DNA of 64,000 bases from Streptomyces pyxinae (GTDB lineage Bacteria; Actinomycetota; Actinomycetes; Streptomycetales; Streptomycetaceae). Each line of letters begins with the position of its first letter. Position 1 is the first letter of the stretch. Positions 23,967 through 31,841 of this stretch are shown here, in pieces. Location: NCBI RefSeq assembly GCF_024756275.1, contig NZ_JANUGQ010000012.1, forward strand, positions 62,001-126,000. Reading direction: 5' to 3'. Below the pieces are notes generated by a model that worked only from the letters and a program-made list of their open reading frames with translations, ran no database searches and was not told the DNA's origin. The position numbers and the translations under genes were made by a program.

Positions 23967-24280
23967 CACTGCCTCCACATGCGTCCCCCGGGCACCGTTG
24001 CCTGGGAAGTGAACGAACGTTATCCACAGCATCCCGCACCCGGCCGTTTCACGGAGGACACCGAGGGGGAAATCACATGAGGGACATCATCACCGGCAGT
24101 CAGCGCCGCCGCACAGGTGGCACGGCCGCCGTCCCGCCGGTCTCCGGGACCGTCGTTTCGGACGCCCGCCGGGGAGCCGCGACGGGGCCGCCGCATCACC
24201 GTGCCCACAGCCGCTCGGCAGGGCGGTACGGCGGCCCATCCCCCTCCGTTCACGGCCCCCGGCAGGCACAGGGGTTCGTC
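23967..24280. promoter_or_regulatory. Divergent promoter region of icmB and the lipase gene
   Basis: 314 bases without a gene. GAACGAACGTTATCCACAGC around 24011-24030 is less GC-rich than the surroundings and contains one consensus E. coli-type DnaA box, TTATCCACA (24020-24028). No second box is near. CAGGGG stands about 7 bases before the lipase ATG. An open frame continues upstream of that ATG but lacks family-like sequence. Confidence 0.4.
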
Positions 24281-25363
24281 ATGGCCTTCCTTCCGTTCTC
24301 CGCCCCCGGCCACCTCGTACCGCTCACGCGACCCGGCACTCTCGGACCGCTCACGCGCCTCGGTCGTCCCGGGCCGTTTCCGCACCCCGGTCACCTCAGG
24401 CCGCTCTCCCGTCCCGACCGCCTCTCCTCTCTCATACGCTTCTCTCCGCTCTCCCGCTCCCCGGCGCTCCCCCGTCTCCCGACGGTCCCGTCGGTCCGGT
24501 TCGTCCCGCCGAGCCGGTTCGTCCCGCCGCTCCGGTTCGCCCCGCCGAGCCGGTTCGCCCCGCCGCTCCCGGCGCTCGCACTGCCCGGTGGCCTGGTGCC
24601 GTCGGCCGCGCTGTTACGGGCCACCGCCCTGGAGGTGGCGATCCTCGCCGGGCATCTGCTCCTCTATCCGACCGGCATCGCGCCCGAACGCCGGTCCGCC
24701 CGGGGCCGCCGGGAGCTCGCCGGACACAACCGGGTGCCGACCCTGCTGCTGCACGGCTTCGTGGACAACCGGTCGGTCTTCGTGCTGCTGCGGCGGTCGC
24801 TCGCCCGGCACGGATGGCGCCACCTGGAATCCCTCAACTACTCGCCGCTCACCTCCGATCTGCGCACCGCCGCCGGCCTGCTGGGGCGGCATGTCGAGGA
24901 CATCTGCGCCCGCACCGGCCAGGCGCGGGTGGACATCGTCGGGCACAGCCTCGGCGGGCTGATAGCCCGTTACTACGTCCAGCGGCTCGGCGGCGACCGG
25001 CGGGTGCGCACCCTGGTCACCCTCGGCACTCCGCACTCCGGAACCGCCGTCGCCCCGTTCGCCGGCGCCCACCCGCTGGTCCGCCAGATGCGCCCGGGCT
25101 CGGCCGTGCTCCGGGAGCTGGCCGAGCCGGCGCCGGAGTGCCGTACGCGCTTCGTCTGCTTCTGGAGCGATCTGGACCGGGTGATGGTCCCGGTGGAGAC
25201 GGCCCGGCTCGACCATCCGGACCTCATGTCGGAGAACGTGCGGGTCAGCGGGGTGGGCCATCTCGCGCTGCCGGTCCATCCGGCGGTGGCGGTCGCCGTG
25301 CGCCAGGCACTGGAGGCCGTTCAGCCGTCCGCCGGAACCGGAGATTCCGCGTCGGTGGCCTGA
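24281..25363 (+). CDS. Alpha/beta hydrolase (lipase-like) with an in-frame TTA codon
   Basis: 360 residues. The catalytic core begins near LLRATALEVAILAGHLLLYPTG (a membrane-anchor-like helix) and shows the oxyanion HG in LLLHGFVDNRSVFVLL and the nucleophile elbow GHSLGG with HSLGGLIARYYVQRL, as in triacylglycerol lipases. The C-terminal His is in VSGVGHLALPVHP. Residues ~15-105 are an expansion of Arg/Pro/Ser-rich repeats (PSRFVPPLRFAPPSRFAPPL) not expected in the family. The codon at 24614-24616 is TTA, the rare leucine codon read by the bldA tRNA, so translation is likely tied to development. ATG 24281 with an AGGGG site is preferred to an upstream frame. Confidence 0.85.
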   Translation: MAFLPFSAPGHLVPLTRPGTLGPLTRLGRPGPFPHPGHLRPLSRPDRLSSLIRFSPLSRSPALPRLPTVPSVRFVPPSRFVPPLRFAPPSRFAPPLPALALPGGLVPSAALLRATALEVAILAGHLLLYPTGIAPERRSARGRRELAGHNRVPTLLLHGFVDNRSVFVLLRRSLARHGWRHLESLNYSPLTSDLRTAAGLLGRHVEDICARTGQARVDIVGHSLGGLIARYYVQRLGGDRRVRTLVTLGTPHSGTAVAPFAGAHPLVRQMRPGSAVLRELAEPAPECRTRFVCFWSDLDRVMVPVETARLDHPDLMSENVRVSGVGHLALPVHPAVAVAVRQALEAVQPSAGTGDSASVA

Positions 25364-25421
25364 TACACCCGAATGGGGATCGAACACAGCTCGAACGTAA
25401 GGCCAAGGCTGTGCCCGCACT

Positions 25422-25435
25422 CCGCCGAAAGGCGG
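25422..25435. terminator. Small hairpin after the lipase gene
   Basis: CCGCC-GAAA-GGCGG: a 5-bp stem with a GNRA tetraloop about 60 bases beyond the lipase stop. Short, so only a possible terminator. Confidence 0.4.
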
Positions 25436-25475
25436 CCGAATGCCCGTTTCTCACAGGATCAAACCCGGCGGAAGA

Positions 25476-25505
25476 TTGTCGCTCGCGCATACCGCCGGGT
25501 ACAGT
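25476..25505 (+). promoter_or_regulatory. Promoter of the M23 peptidase gene
   Basis: TTGTCG (25476-25481), 18-base spacer, TACAGT (25500-25505): a good housekeeping-sigma promoter. Transcription should start near 25512, about 77 bases before the GTG. Confidence 0.65.
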
Positions 25506-25588
25506 CGCGCCCACTGCTTCCCCCTCTGGAGTGCCCGCCCCCGGTCATGCCCAGAGCTGGTCCTGCTGCCGAGGCGAGAGAGAAGTTG

Positions 25589-27394
25589 GTGAACGACCAG
25601 CACCCCCACGCCGGGTACGCCGGAGACGGGACTCCTTTTTCCGAGTTCCCCGGATTCCCCGGATCTCCCGGGTTCCCCGCCTTTTCCGGCAGCACTGGCA
25701 GCGCGAGCAGCACAGGCACCACTCCCGGCCCCGGGACCTCTGACGTCACCGGGACCACCGGCGGCTACGACACCGGCGCCCTCGCCGCCGGGGACACCAT
25801 CGGCGGCACCGGTTACGGCACCTTCGCCGGGTTCACCGACTGCGCCGTGGACGGCGACACCGGCACCTTCCCGGCCGGCGGCTACGCGTACGACCCGCTG
25901 TACGGCGCCTTCCCGGGAACACCGGCCGGAAACCACGGGGTTCACCCGCAGGGACAGGACTACGCCCCGGAGCAGACCGGCGGTTACGACACCGGCCAGT
26001 GGTCCCTTTCGGCCAACGGCGCCTCGTCGTGGGACCCGTCCGCGACCGGCAGGACCGAGTACGCCGAGTACACCGGTCAGTGGGACGCCGGCGCCTGGGC
26101 CGAGGCCCGGCAGGCGGTTCAGGAGCAGGTGCGGGACCGGGCCCAGGATCAGGACACCTCCCCGGGTCAGGGGCAGCGGACGGCCGCGACCACCGGGCAG
26201 ACCGGGGAGACCGGGCAGTGGAACACCGCCGCCTTCGACACCGGCGCCTATGACGCCACCGCCTGGAACTACGCCTCGCCGGACACCGGGACGGGCGGCT
26301 ACGCCGTCCCCGGGCAGTACGCCTCCGCGCCGTACGCCCCCGGAGCCGAGGCCGGGCACGACGCGCACCACGAGCCGCCGCACGAGGCGCCCGGGGGCCA
26401 CGACGGATACGAGCCGGCGGCCGAGTCCACCGCCGCCTTCGAGGCGCTCACCACCACCGCCACCTTCGAGGCACTGGACCTGACCGAGCCGGACGGGGAG
26501 CAGCCGGCCGGCCCGGAGTTCGAGGCCGGGGCCGGTGCGGACGCCGAACAGGAGCCCGGCGACGACGCCGAGTCGGCGGCCTTCGTCCCGGCGGCCACCG
26601 CCGTCGGCGCCCGTACCGCCCGGCGCTCCGGAGCGGGCGGCGGCCGGGGCCGGCGCCGTACCCCCGCCAAGCGGTCCGCGCTGCTGACCGTCGCCGTGCC
26701 CTCGGCCTGTGTCATGGGCGTCGCCGGGATCGCCGCCGCCTCCGTCGGCGGACTCGCCAAGAGCGCGCCGGCCGAGCCCACGGACGACAAGGTGGTCACC
26801 GCCGCCGACCCGGCCGCCGTCCAGTCGGTCGCCGCCAACAGCGCGCTCGACACCCAGCTCGCCGCCCTCAGCGCCGACGCCCGCGACTTCGGGGACCGCG
26901 CCAGCCGCACCCAGGAGCGCATCGACCTGAAGGCCCGCCAGGCGGCCGAGAAGAAGAAGCGCGAGGAGGAGGCGGCCCGGCGCGAGGCGCTGCGCCCCAA
27001 GTTCGCCCTCCCGGTCGCCCTGCACCAGCTCAGCGCCCGGTACGGCCAGGCCGGCGTCAACTGGATGTCGCTGCACACCGGTATCGACTTCCCGGTGCAG
27101 TACGGCACCCCGGTCATGGCCGCCACCGACGGCACCGTACGGACGCAGTGGAACAGTGCCTACGGCAACATGGCCATCGTCACCGCCAAGGACGGCACCG
27201 AGACCTGGTACTGCCATCTGAGCAGCACCAAGTTCCGCTCCGGCGAGGTCAAGGCGGGCGAGGTGATCGCCTACTCCGGCAACTCCGGCAACTCCACCGG
27301 CCCGCACCTGCACTTCGAGGTGCGCCCGGGCGGCGGCTCGGCCATCGACCCGCTGCCGTGGCTCCGGAGCCACGGGCTCGACCCCACGTCATAA
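25589..27394 (+). CDS. M23-family peptidoglycan hydrolase with long disordered head
   Basis: 601 residues. Residues ~1-320 are a Gly/Thr/Tyr/Asp-rich tail with repeated GGYDTG and FDTGAYD-type units. A hydrophobic anchor (ALLTVAVPSACVMGVAGIAA) then places the rest outside the cell, followed by a coiled region (IDLKARQAAEKKKREEEAAR). The C-terminal M23 (LytM) domain has its zinc ligands: His in LHTGIDF, the conserved GTPVMAATDGTV turn, and HLHFEV near the end. It should cut peptidoglycan peptides. The GTG at 25589 (VNDQHPHAGYAG) fits Streptomyces orthologues as I remember them; an upstream in-frame ATG would add unlikely residues. Convergent with pcrA. Confidence 0.92.
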   Translation: MNDQHPHAGYAGDGTPFSEFPGFPGSPGFPAFSGSTGSASSTGTTPGPGTSDVTGTTGGYDTGALAAGDTIGGTGYGTFAGFTDCAVDGDTGTFPAGGYAYDPLYGAFPGTPAGNHGVHPQGQDYAPEQTGGYDTGQWSLSANGASSWDPSATGRTEYAEYTGQWDAGAWAEARQAVQEQVRDRAQDQDTSPGQGQRTAATTGQTGETGQWNTAAFDTGAYDATAWNYASPDTGTGGYAVPGQYASAPYAPGAEAGHDAHHEPPHEAPGGHDGYEPAAESTAAFEALTTTATFEALDLTEPDGEQPAGPEFEAGAGADAEQEPGDDAESAAFVPAATAVGARTARRSGAGGGRGRRRTPAKRSALLTVAVPSACVMGVAGIAAASVGGLAKSAPAEPTDDKVVTAADPAAVQSVAANSALDTQLAALSADARDFGDRASRTQERIDLKARQAAEKKKREEEAARREALRPKFALPVALHQLSARYGQAGVNWMSLHTGIDFPVQYGTPVMAATDGTVRTQWNSAYGNMAIVTAKDGTETWYCHLSSTKFRSGEVKAGEVIAYSGNSGNSTGPHLHFEVRPGGGSAIDPLPWLRSHGLDPTS

Positions 27395-27414
27395 CGGACG
27401 CCGGACCGGACCGG

Positions 27415-27441
27415 CCGGCCGGGCCCGAGCGGCCCGGCCGG
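27415..27441. terminator. Hairpin terminator between M23 gene and pcrA
   Basis: 11-bp stem CCGGCCGGGCC / GGCCCGGCCGG with the loop CGAGC, between convergent genes. Confidence 0.75.
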
Positions 27442-27475
27442 TCACGTCACGTCACGTCACGTCACGTCACGTCAC
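27441..27475. repeat. GTCAC pentamer microsatellite at the pcrA stop codon
   Basis: Seven perfect GTCAC units. The pcrA stop codon (27472-27474 on the minus strand) is formed by the last unit, so the array lies just after translation ends and length changes would not alter the protein. Confidence 0.9.
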
Positions 27476-29958
27476 AGCTTCTCGACCGGCGCGTACCGCA
27501 GCAGCAGCCGCTTGGGCTTCTCGTCGCCGAAGTCGATCGTCGCCTGGGCGTCCGAGCCGGTGCCCGTCACCGTCACCACCGTGCCCAGACCGAACTGGTC
27601 GTGGGTGACCCGGTCCCCGGCGGCCAGCGAGATCACCGGCTTGTCCGAGGTACGGCGGGTGGCGAAGCCCGAGGGGCCGCTCGACCGGGAGCGCGAGGAG
27701 GAGAGCGACGAGGCGATCCCCGAGACCGGTCCGGCCGGCTTGGCCATCGGTCCGGTGCGCTTCCACTCCAGATGGGCGCCCGGGATCTCCTCCAGGAACC
27801 GGGACGGCGGGTTGTACTGCGGCTGGCCCCAGGCGCTGCGCATGGACGAGCGGGTGAGGTAGAGCCGCTCCCGGGCGCGGGTGATGCCCACGTACGCGAG
27901 GCGCCGCTCCTCCTCCAGCTCCTTGGTCTGGCCGAGCGCCCGCATGTGCGGGAAGACGCCGTCCTCCATGCCGGTCAGGAAGACCACCGGGAACTCCAGG
28001 CCCTTGGCGGTGTGCAGCGTCATCAGGGTGATGACGCCCGCGCCCTCCTCGTCCTCGTCCGGGATCTGGTCCGAGTCCGCGACCAGGGCGACCTTCTCCA
28101 GGAACTCGGCCAGCGTGCCGGCGCCCTCGTCCTCCGCCCGGTCCTGCTCGAACTCCAGCGCCACGGCGGCGAGTTCCTGGAGGTTCTCGATCCGGGTCTC
28201 GTCCTGCGGGTCGGTGGAGGACTGGAGCTCGGCCAGATAGCCGGTCCGCTCCAGGACCGCCTCCAGCACCACCGCCGGGCCGGCGCCCGAGTCCGCGATG
28301 GTGCGCAGCTCCTCCATCAGGGTGTTGAACCGCTTCACCGCGTTGGCCGACCGGGCGGCCATGCCGTACGCCTCGTCCACCCGCCGCAGCGCCTGCGGGA
28401 AGCTGATCTTCTCGCGCAGCGCCAGCGCGTCGATCATCGCCTCGGCGCGGTCCCCGATGCCCCGCTTGGGGACGTTGAGGACCCGGCGCAGCGGCACGCT
28501 GTCCTCGGGGTTGGCGAGCACCCGGAGGTAGGCCAGGACGTCCCGGACCTCCTTGCGCTCGTAGAACCGCACCCCGCCGACGACCTTGTACGGCAGTCCG
28601 ACCCGGATGAAGACCTCTTCGAAGACCCGGGACTGGGCGTTGGTCCGGTAGAAGACGGCCACGTCCCCGGCCTTGGCGTCGCCCGCGTCGGTCAGCCGGT
28701 CGATCTCCTCGGCGACGAACTGCGCCTCGTCGTGCTCGGTGTCGGCCACATAGCCGGTGATCCGCGCCCCGGCCCCGGCGTTGGTCCAGAGGTTCTTGGG
28801 ACGGCGGCTCTCGTTGCGCTCGATGACCGCGTTGGCGGCGGAGAGGATCGTCTGGGTGGAGCGGTAGTTCTGCTCCAGCAGGATCGTGGTGGCGTCCGGG
28901 TAATCCTCCTCGAACTGGAGGATGTTCCGGATGGTGGCACCCCGGAAGGCGTAGATCGACTGGTCGGCGTCGCCCACCACGCACAGCTCGGCCGGGCCCT
29001 GGTCCTCGTATCCGGTGCCGACCAGCTCGCGGACCAGGGTGTACTGGGCGTGGTTGGTGTCCTGGTACTCGTCCACCAGGACGTGCCGGAAGCGGCGCCG
29101 GTAGTGCTCGGCCACGTCCGGGAACGCCTGGAGCAGATGGACGGTGGTCATGATGATGTCGTCGAAGTCCAGGGCGTTGGCCTCGCGCAGCCGCGCCTGG
29201 TACATCCGGTACGCCTCGGCCAGCGTCTTCTCGAAGCCTCCCCCAGACTCCGTCTGGGAGGTGCCCCCGGCTGCCTGATCGGCGAACGTCTCCTCGTCGA
29301 TGAGCTCGTTCTTGAGGTTGGAGACCTTGGCGCTGAAGGACTTCGGCGGGAATTTCTTCGGGTCGAGGTCCAGGTCCCGGCAGCAGAGCGCCATCAGCCG
29401 CTTGGAGTCGGCCGCGTCGTAGATCGAGAACGACGAGGTGAAGCCGAGCCGCTTGGACTCCCGGCGCAGGATCCGGACGCAGGCGCTGTGGAAGGTCATC
29501 ACCCACATGGCGTTGGCGCGCGGGCCGACGAGCTGCTCCACCCGCTCCTTCATCTCACCGGCGGCCTTGTTGGTGAAGGTGATCGCCAGTATCTGGCCGG
29601 GGTGGACGTGCCGGGTGGCCAGCAGATGGGCGATGCGGTGGGTGAGCACCCGGGTCTTGCCGGACCCGGCCCCGGCCACGATGAGCAGCGGGGACCCGGT
29701 GTGCACCACGGCGGCGCCCTGCTGCTCGTTGAGCCCCTCCAGCAGCGCCGCCGCGTCCACCGCCGGGCGCGGGGCGCCGTCGCGGTAGTACGCGTCCCGG
29801 GCGGGCGGGGCGTCGTACCGGCCGTCGAAGAGGTCGTGCGGGACCTCCTCGCCGGGGTGCTCGTCCGGCTCGGGCGGCGGGGGCTGCTCGGCGTGGCCGG
29901 GGTCGCCGGAGTGGTTCCGCAGGTCCGCCAGGAAGCTGTCGTCAAAGAGGCTGCTCAT
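27472..29958 (-). CDS. pcrA: UvrD/PcrA-type DNA helicase
   Basis: 828 residues. Superfamily 1A 3'-5' helicase for repair and replication-fork clearance. An acidic Pro-rich head (1-70) precedes the Q motif LNEQQGAAVVH and Walker A AGAGSGKT with Lys101; TFTNKAAGEMKERV (motif Ia), DEYQDTNHAQY (motif II), VVGDADQSIYAFRGA (III), LEQNYRSTQ (IV) and VALMTLHTAKGLEFP-type (V) are present. Around residues 230-241 an extra GTSQTESGG segment, encoded by a palindromic DNA insert, interrupts the 1B domain. The ATG lies 10 bases from the -10 of a PafBC-type promoter. The C-terminus (FDEKPKRLLLRYAPVEKL-like) ends at a microsatellite. Confidence 0.96.
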   Translation of the reverse strand: MSSLFDDSFLADLRNHSGDPGHAEQPPPPEPDEHPGEEVPHDLFDGRYDAPPARDAYYRDGAPRPAVDAAALLEGLNEQQGAAVVHTGSPLLIVAGAGSGKTRVLTHRIAHLLATRHVHPGQILAITFTNKAAGEMKERVEQLVGPRANAMWVMTFHSACVRILRRESKRLGFTSSFSIYDAADSKRLMALCCRDLDLDPKKFPPKSFSAKVSNLKNELIDEETFADQAAGGTSQTESGGGFEKTLAEAYRMYQARLREANALDFDDIIMTTVHLLQAFPDVAEHYRRRFRHVLVDEYQDTNHAQYTLVRELVGTGYEDQGPAELCVVGDADQSIYAFRGATIRNILQFEEDYPDATTILLEQNYRSTQTILSAANAVIERNESRRPKNLWTNAGAGARITGYVADTEHDEAQFVAEEIDRLTDAGDAKAGDVAVFYRTNAQSRVFEEVFIRVGLPYKVVGGVRFYERKEVRDVLAYLRVLANPEDSVPLRRVLNVPKRGIGDRAEAMIDALALREKISFPQALRRVDEAYGMAARSANAVKRFNTLMEELRTIADSGAGPAVVLEAVLERTGYLAELQSSTDPQDETRIENLQELAAVALEFEQDRAEDEGAGTLAEFLEKVALVADSDQIPDEDEEGAGVITLMTLHTAKGLEFPVVFLTGMEDGVFPHMRALGQTKELEEERRLAYVGITRARERLYLTRSSMRSAWGQPQYNPPSRFLEEIPGAHLEWKRTGPMAKPAGPVSGIASSLSSSRSRSSGPSGFATRRTSDKPVISLAAGDRVTHDQFGLGTVVTVTGTGSDAQATIDFGDEKPKRLLLRYAPVEKL
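29237..29268. repeat. Palindromic insert inside pcrA
   Basis: CCTCCCCCAGACTCCGTCTG followed by GGAGGTGCCCCC: a hairpin-forming block (CCAGAC/GTCTGG core, loop TCC) in frame in pcrA. Its sequence is of the type of short palindromic elements scattered in Streptomyces genomes, usually between genes. It encodes the extra GTSQTESGGG residues. Confidence 0.65.
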
Positions 29959-29967
29959 CGCCTCACG

Positions 29968-29990
29968 AGTCTAGGCCGCCGCACCGACAG
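29968..29990 (-). promoter_or_regulatory. PafBC-type promoter of pcrA
   Basis: On the minus strand CTGTCGGTG (29990-29982), 8-base spacer, TAGACT (29973-29968). This fits tTGTCRgtg-N8-TAnnnT except for the first base. The ATG is 10 bases after the -10, so the leader is almost absent, with only GTGAGG in between. Confidence 0.75.
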
Positions 29991-30150
29991 CCGGGACCGG
30001 AGACCGGAACCGAACGCGAACGTTGTCCGGATCACCGTGCCGACCGCAGGATCCCCGGCCCGACCTGCCGGTATCCGTAACTCCTCGCGTACGCGGCACC
30101 ACCGGCATCCGAAGGTCACGAAAAAGTATCGGGCATATCGAACATCATCC

Positions 30151-30180
30151 TTCACAGCACCACCACAGCTTGGCTAGCGT
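30151..30180 (+). promoter_or_regulatory. Promoter of the NlpC/P60-like gene
   Basis: TTCACA (30151-30156), 18-base spacer, TAGCGT (30175-30180). It gives a transcript start near 30187 and a leader of about 250 bases, which contains the riboswitch candidate. Confidence 0.55.
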
Positions 30181-30224
30181 GCTCGCCCAAGCGGCTCGTT
30201 CACCATCGGCGAAGAGCGCCAACC

Positions 30225-30418
30225 GGGCCGCCCACGCCGAATCCGGCTGCCTCCGGGCCGTCCGGAACCGAGGACCCGCACGCAGGACCACGCGGGACCG
30301 GGGGGAACCGACCCCGCCGTCCCGCCGCCCGCCGCCCACGCCGGACGGCGCCGCGCGGCGGCGACCACGGGGCGTCTTCCGCCCGCCCGGACCCGCCGGT
30401 CCACCCGGTAGGCGGCCC
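30225..30418 (+). ncRNA. Probable c-di-AMP (ydaO-type) riboswitch
   Basis: The leader has an 8-bp closing helix, GGGCCGCC (30225-30232) with GGCGGCCC (30411-30418), placed directly before the ribosome site. Inside are the ydaO-type pieces ACGCCGAATCC, CCGAGGACCC, GGGGGGAACCGACCCC and the 3' end ACCCGGTAGGCGG, the last two in the expected order. In Streptomyces such elements precede genes for cell-wall hydrolases and switch off transcription when c-di-AMP is high. Some core positions (GTCAGCTAACC in known examples) appear changed to GCCGGTCCACC, so ligand binding may be weakened. Confidence 0.6.
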
Positions 30419-30437
30419 ACGGAAGGAGATGCCGGCC

Positions 30438-31586
30438 TTGGCGTCGCATCGCAAGCCGCGCAGCCGTACCGCGCGCCCCCTCGGTCACTCCCCCGCCGTC
30501 GGGGTCACGACGGCCGCGATCGCCTCCGTCACCCTGTTGTCCGCCCAGAGCGCGGCCGCCGCGCCCGCCGCTCCGGCCGCGCCGTCCCGGCCGACGGTCG
30601 AGGAGGTGCGGCAGAAGGTCACCGATCTGTACCGGCAGGCCGGTACCGCCGCCGCCACCGGCCGCCCGTACGGCACCGCCCGGCTCACCGCCGGCGCCCC
30701 CGCGCCGGCCCTGCCCCCGGCCGCCCCGCGCCCGCTGCCGGGGAGCGCCCCGGTGGCGGAACCGGTCGCCGCGCCGGCCGCCGTGGCGGCACCGCCCGGA
30801 CCGGAGCCGGTACGGGCGCTCACCACCGGGACCGCCGGGATGGCCGGGACCGCCGGGCCGGAGCCGGGCACGGCACCGGAGGCCGTGGGAGAAGCGGGGG
30901 AGACGGAAGGACCGGAAGGGTCGAAAGAGACGGAAGGACCGGAGGACGGACCGGCGGAAGCGGGCGGGCCGGACGACGAGCCGGACGAGCCGGGGCGGGA
31001 GACCCTCCGGATACGCAAGGAGAGCGCCCAGGACAAGCTGGCCGTGGCCCGGATCCTGCTGGCCCGGCACTCGGCCGACGCCCGCCACCGGCAGCTCCCC
31101 CCGGCCGCCGCGCCCGGAGCCGGCCGGGCCACCGGGTACGGGGCCGACGCGCCCGGGGCGGACGTACCGCTCGGGGCCGGCCCGCGCCCGGCCCGGGGGG
31201 ACGGACACACGAACAGGGCGGACCGGGCGGACAGGGCGGATCGGGCCGGGAAGGTGCTCGCCTTCGCCCGCGCCCAGCTCGGCAAGCCGTACGTCTGGGG
31301 CGCCACCGGGCCGAGCTCGTACGACGGGGCCGGGCTGGCGCGGGCGGCCTGGCGGGCGGCCGGGGTGGAGCTGCCCCGGGCGGCCTGGAGCCAGGCGAAA
31401 GCCGGCGCCCGGGTCGCGGTGGCGGACCTCCGCCCCGGTGATCTGGTCTTCTTCGACGACGGTCTCGGTCGGGTCGGCGTCTACCAGGGCGACGGCACGA
31501 TGATCCACGCGCCCGGTCCCGGGACGAACGTACGCGAGGAGTCGATCCACCATCTGCCGGTCTACGGCGGGGTCCGTCCCGCCTGA
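30438..31586 (+). CDS. NlpC/P60-fold secreted protein lacking catalytic residues
   Basis: 382 residues from a TTG start chosen because AAGGAG lies 9 bases upstream; an ATG at 30429 sits on the ribosome site itself. Signal peptide (GVTTAAIASVTLLSAQSAAA), a short helical stretch (VEEVRQKVTDLYRQAGTAAA), a long Pro/Ala/Gly/Glu linker, and a C-terminal NlpC/P60 domain (FARAQLGKPYVWGATGPSSY). The catalytic Cys normally in YDCSGL is Gly here (YDGAGLARAAW), and the catalytic His of the HVGIY motif is Arg (GRVGVYQGDG). The final MIHAPGPG is kept. It probably binds peptidoglycan or a partner rather than cutting it. Its riboswitch-type leader resembles that of active cell-wall hydrolases. Confidence 0.88.
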   Translation: MASHRKPRSRTARPLGHSPAVGVTTAAIASVTLLSAQSAAAAPAAPAAPSRPTVEEVRQKVTDLYRQAGTAAATGRPYGTARLTAGAPAPALPPAAPRPLPGSAPVAEPVAAPAAVAAPPGPEPVRALTTGTAGMAGTAGPEPGTAPEAVGEAGETEGPEGSKETEGPEDGPAEAGGPDDEPDEPGRETLRIRKESAQDKLAVARILLARHSADARHRQLPPAAAPGAGRATGYGADAPGADVPLGAGPRPARGDGHTNRADRADRADRAGKVLAFARAQLGKPYVWGATGPSSYDGAGLARAAWRAAGVELPRAAWSQAKAGARVAVADLRPGDLVFFDDGLGRVGVYQGDGTMIHAPGPGTNVREESIHHLPVYGGVRPA

Positions 31587-31630
31587 GCCGCCGACGGGGC
31601 CGGAGCCGGAACCGGGCTACGGCCCCGTCC

Positions 31631-31840
31631 CGGCCCGGAGAACAGGGCCCCGGCCCGAGGCGCCGGCGTCCCGGCCGGAGGACCGAGCTCCGGCCCGGAG
31701 GACCGGCCCGGAGAACAGGGCCCCGGCCCGCAGGACCGGCCCCGAGGACCGGAGGACCGGCCCGGAGGCTCGGCGCCCGGGGCTGGGCACCCGGGGCTGG
31801 GCACCCGGAGGCTGGGCGCCCGGGTGCCGGGCGCCCGGGG
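31631..31840. repeat. GC-rich intergenic repeat tract
   Basis: The 255-base spacer after the NlpC-like gene is made of repeats. CGGCCCGGAGAACAGGGCCC is present at 31631 and 31704, both followed by CGGCCCG. GGACCGGCCCGGAG-type units surround them, and GGGGCTGGGCACCC units at about 31778-31812 are followed by CGGGTGCCGGGCGCCCGG. No gene seen. Confidence 0.75.
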
Positions 31841-31841
31841 C

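Noticed and set aside
24020..24028. Chromosomal origin at the DnaA-like box
   Set aside because: One isolated box; no cluster of boxes and no dnaA or dnaN gene nearby.
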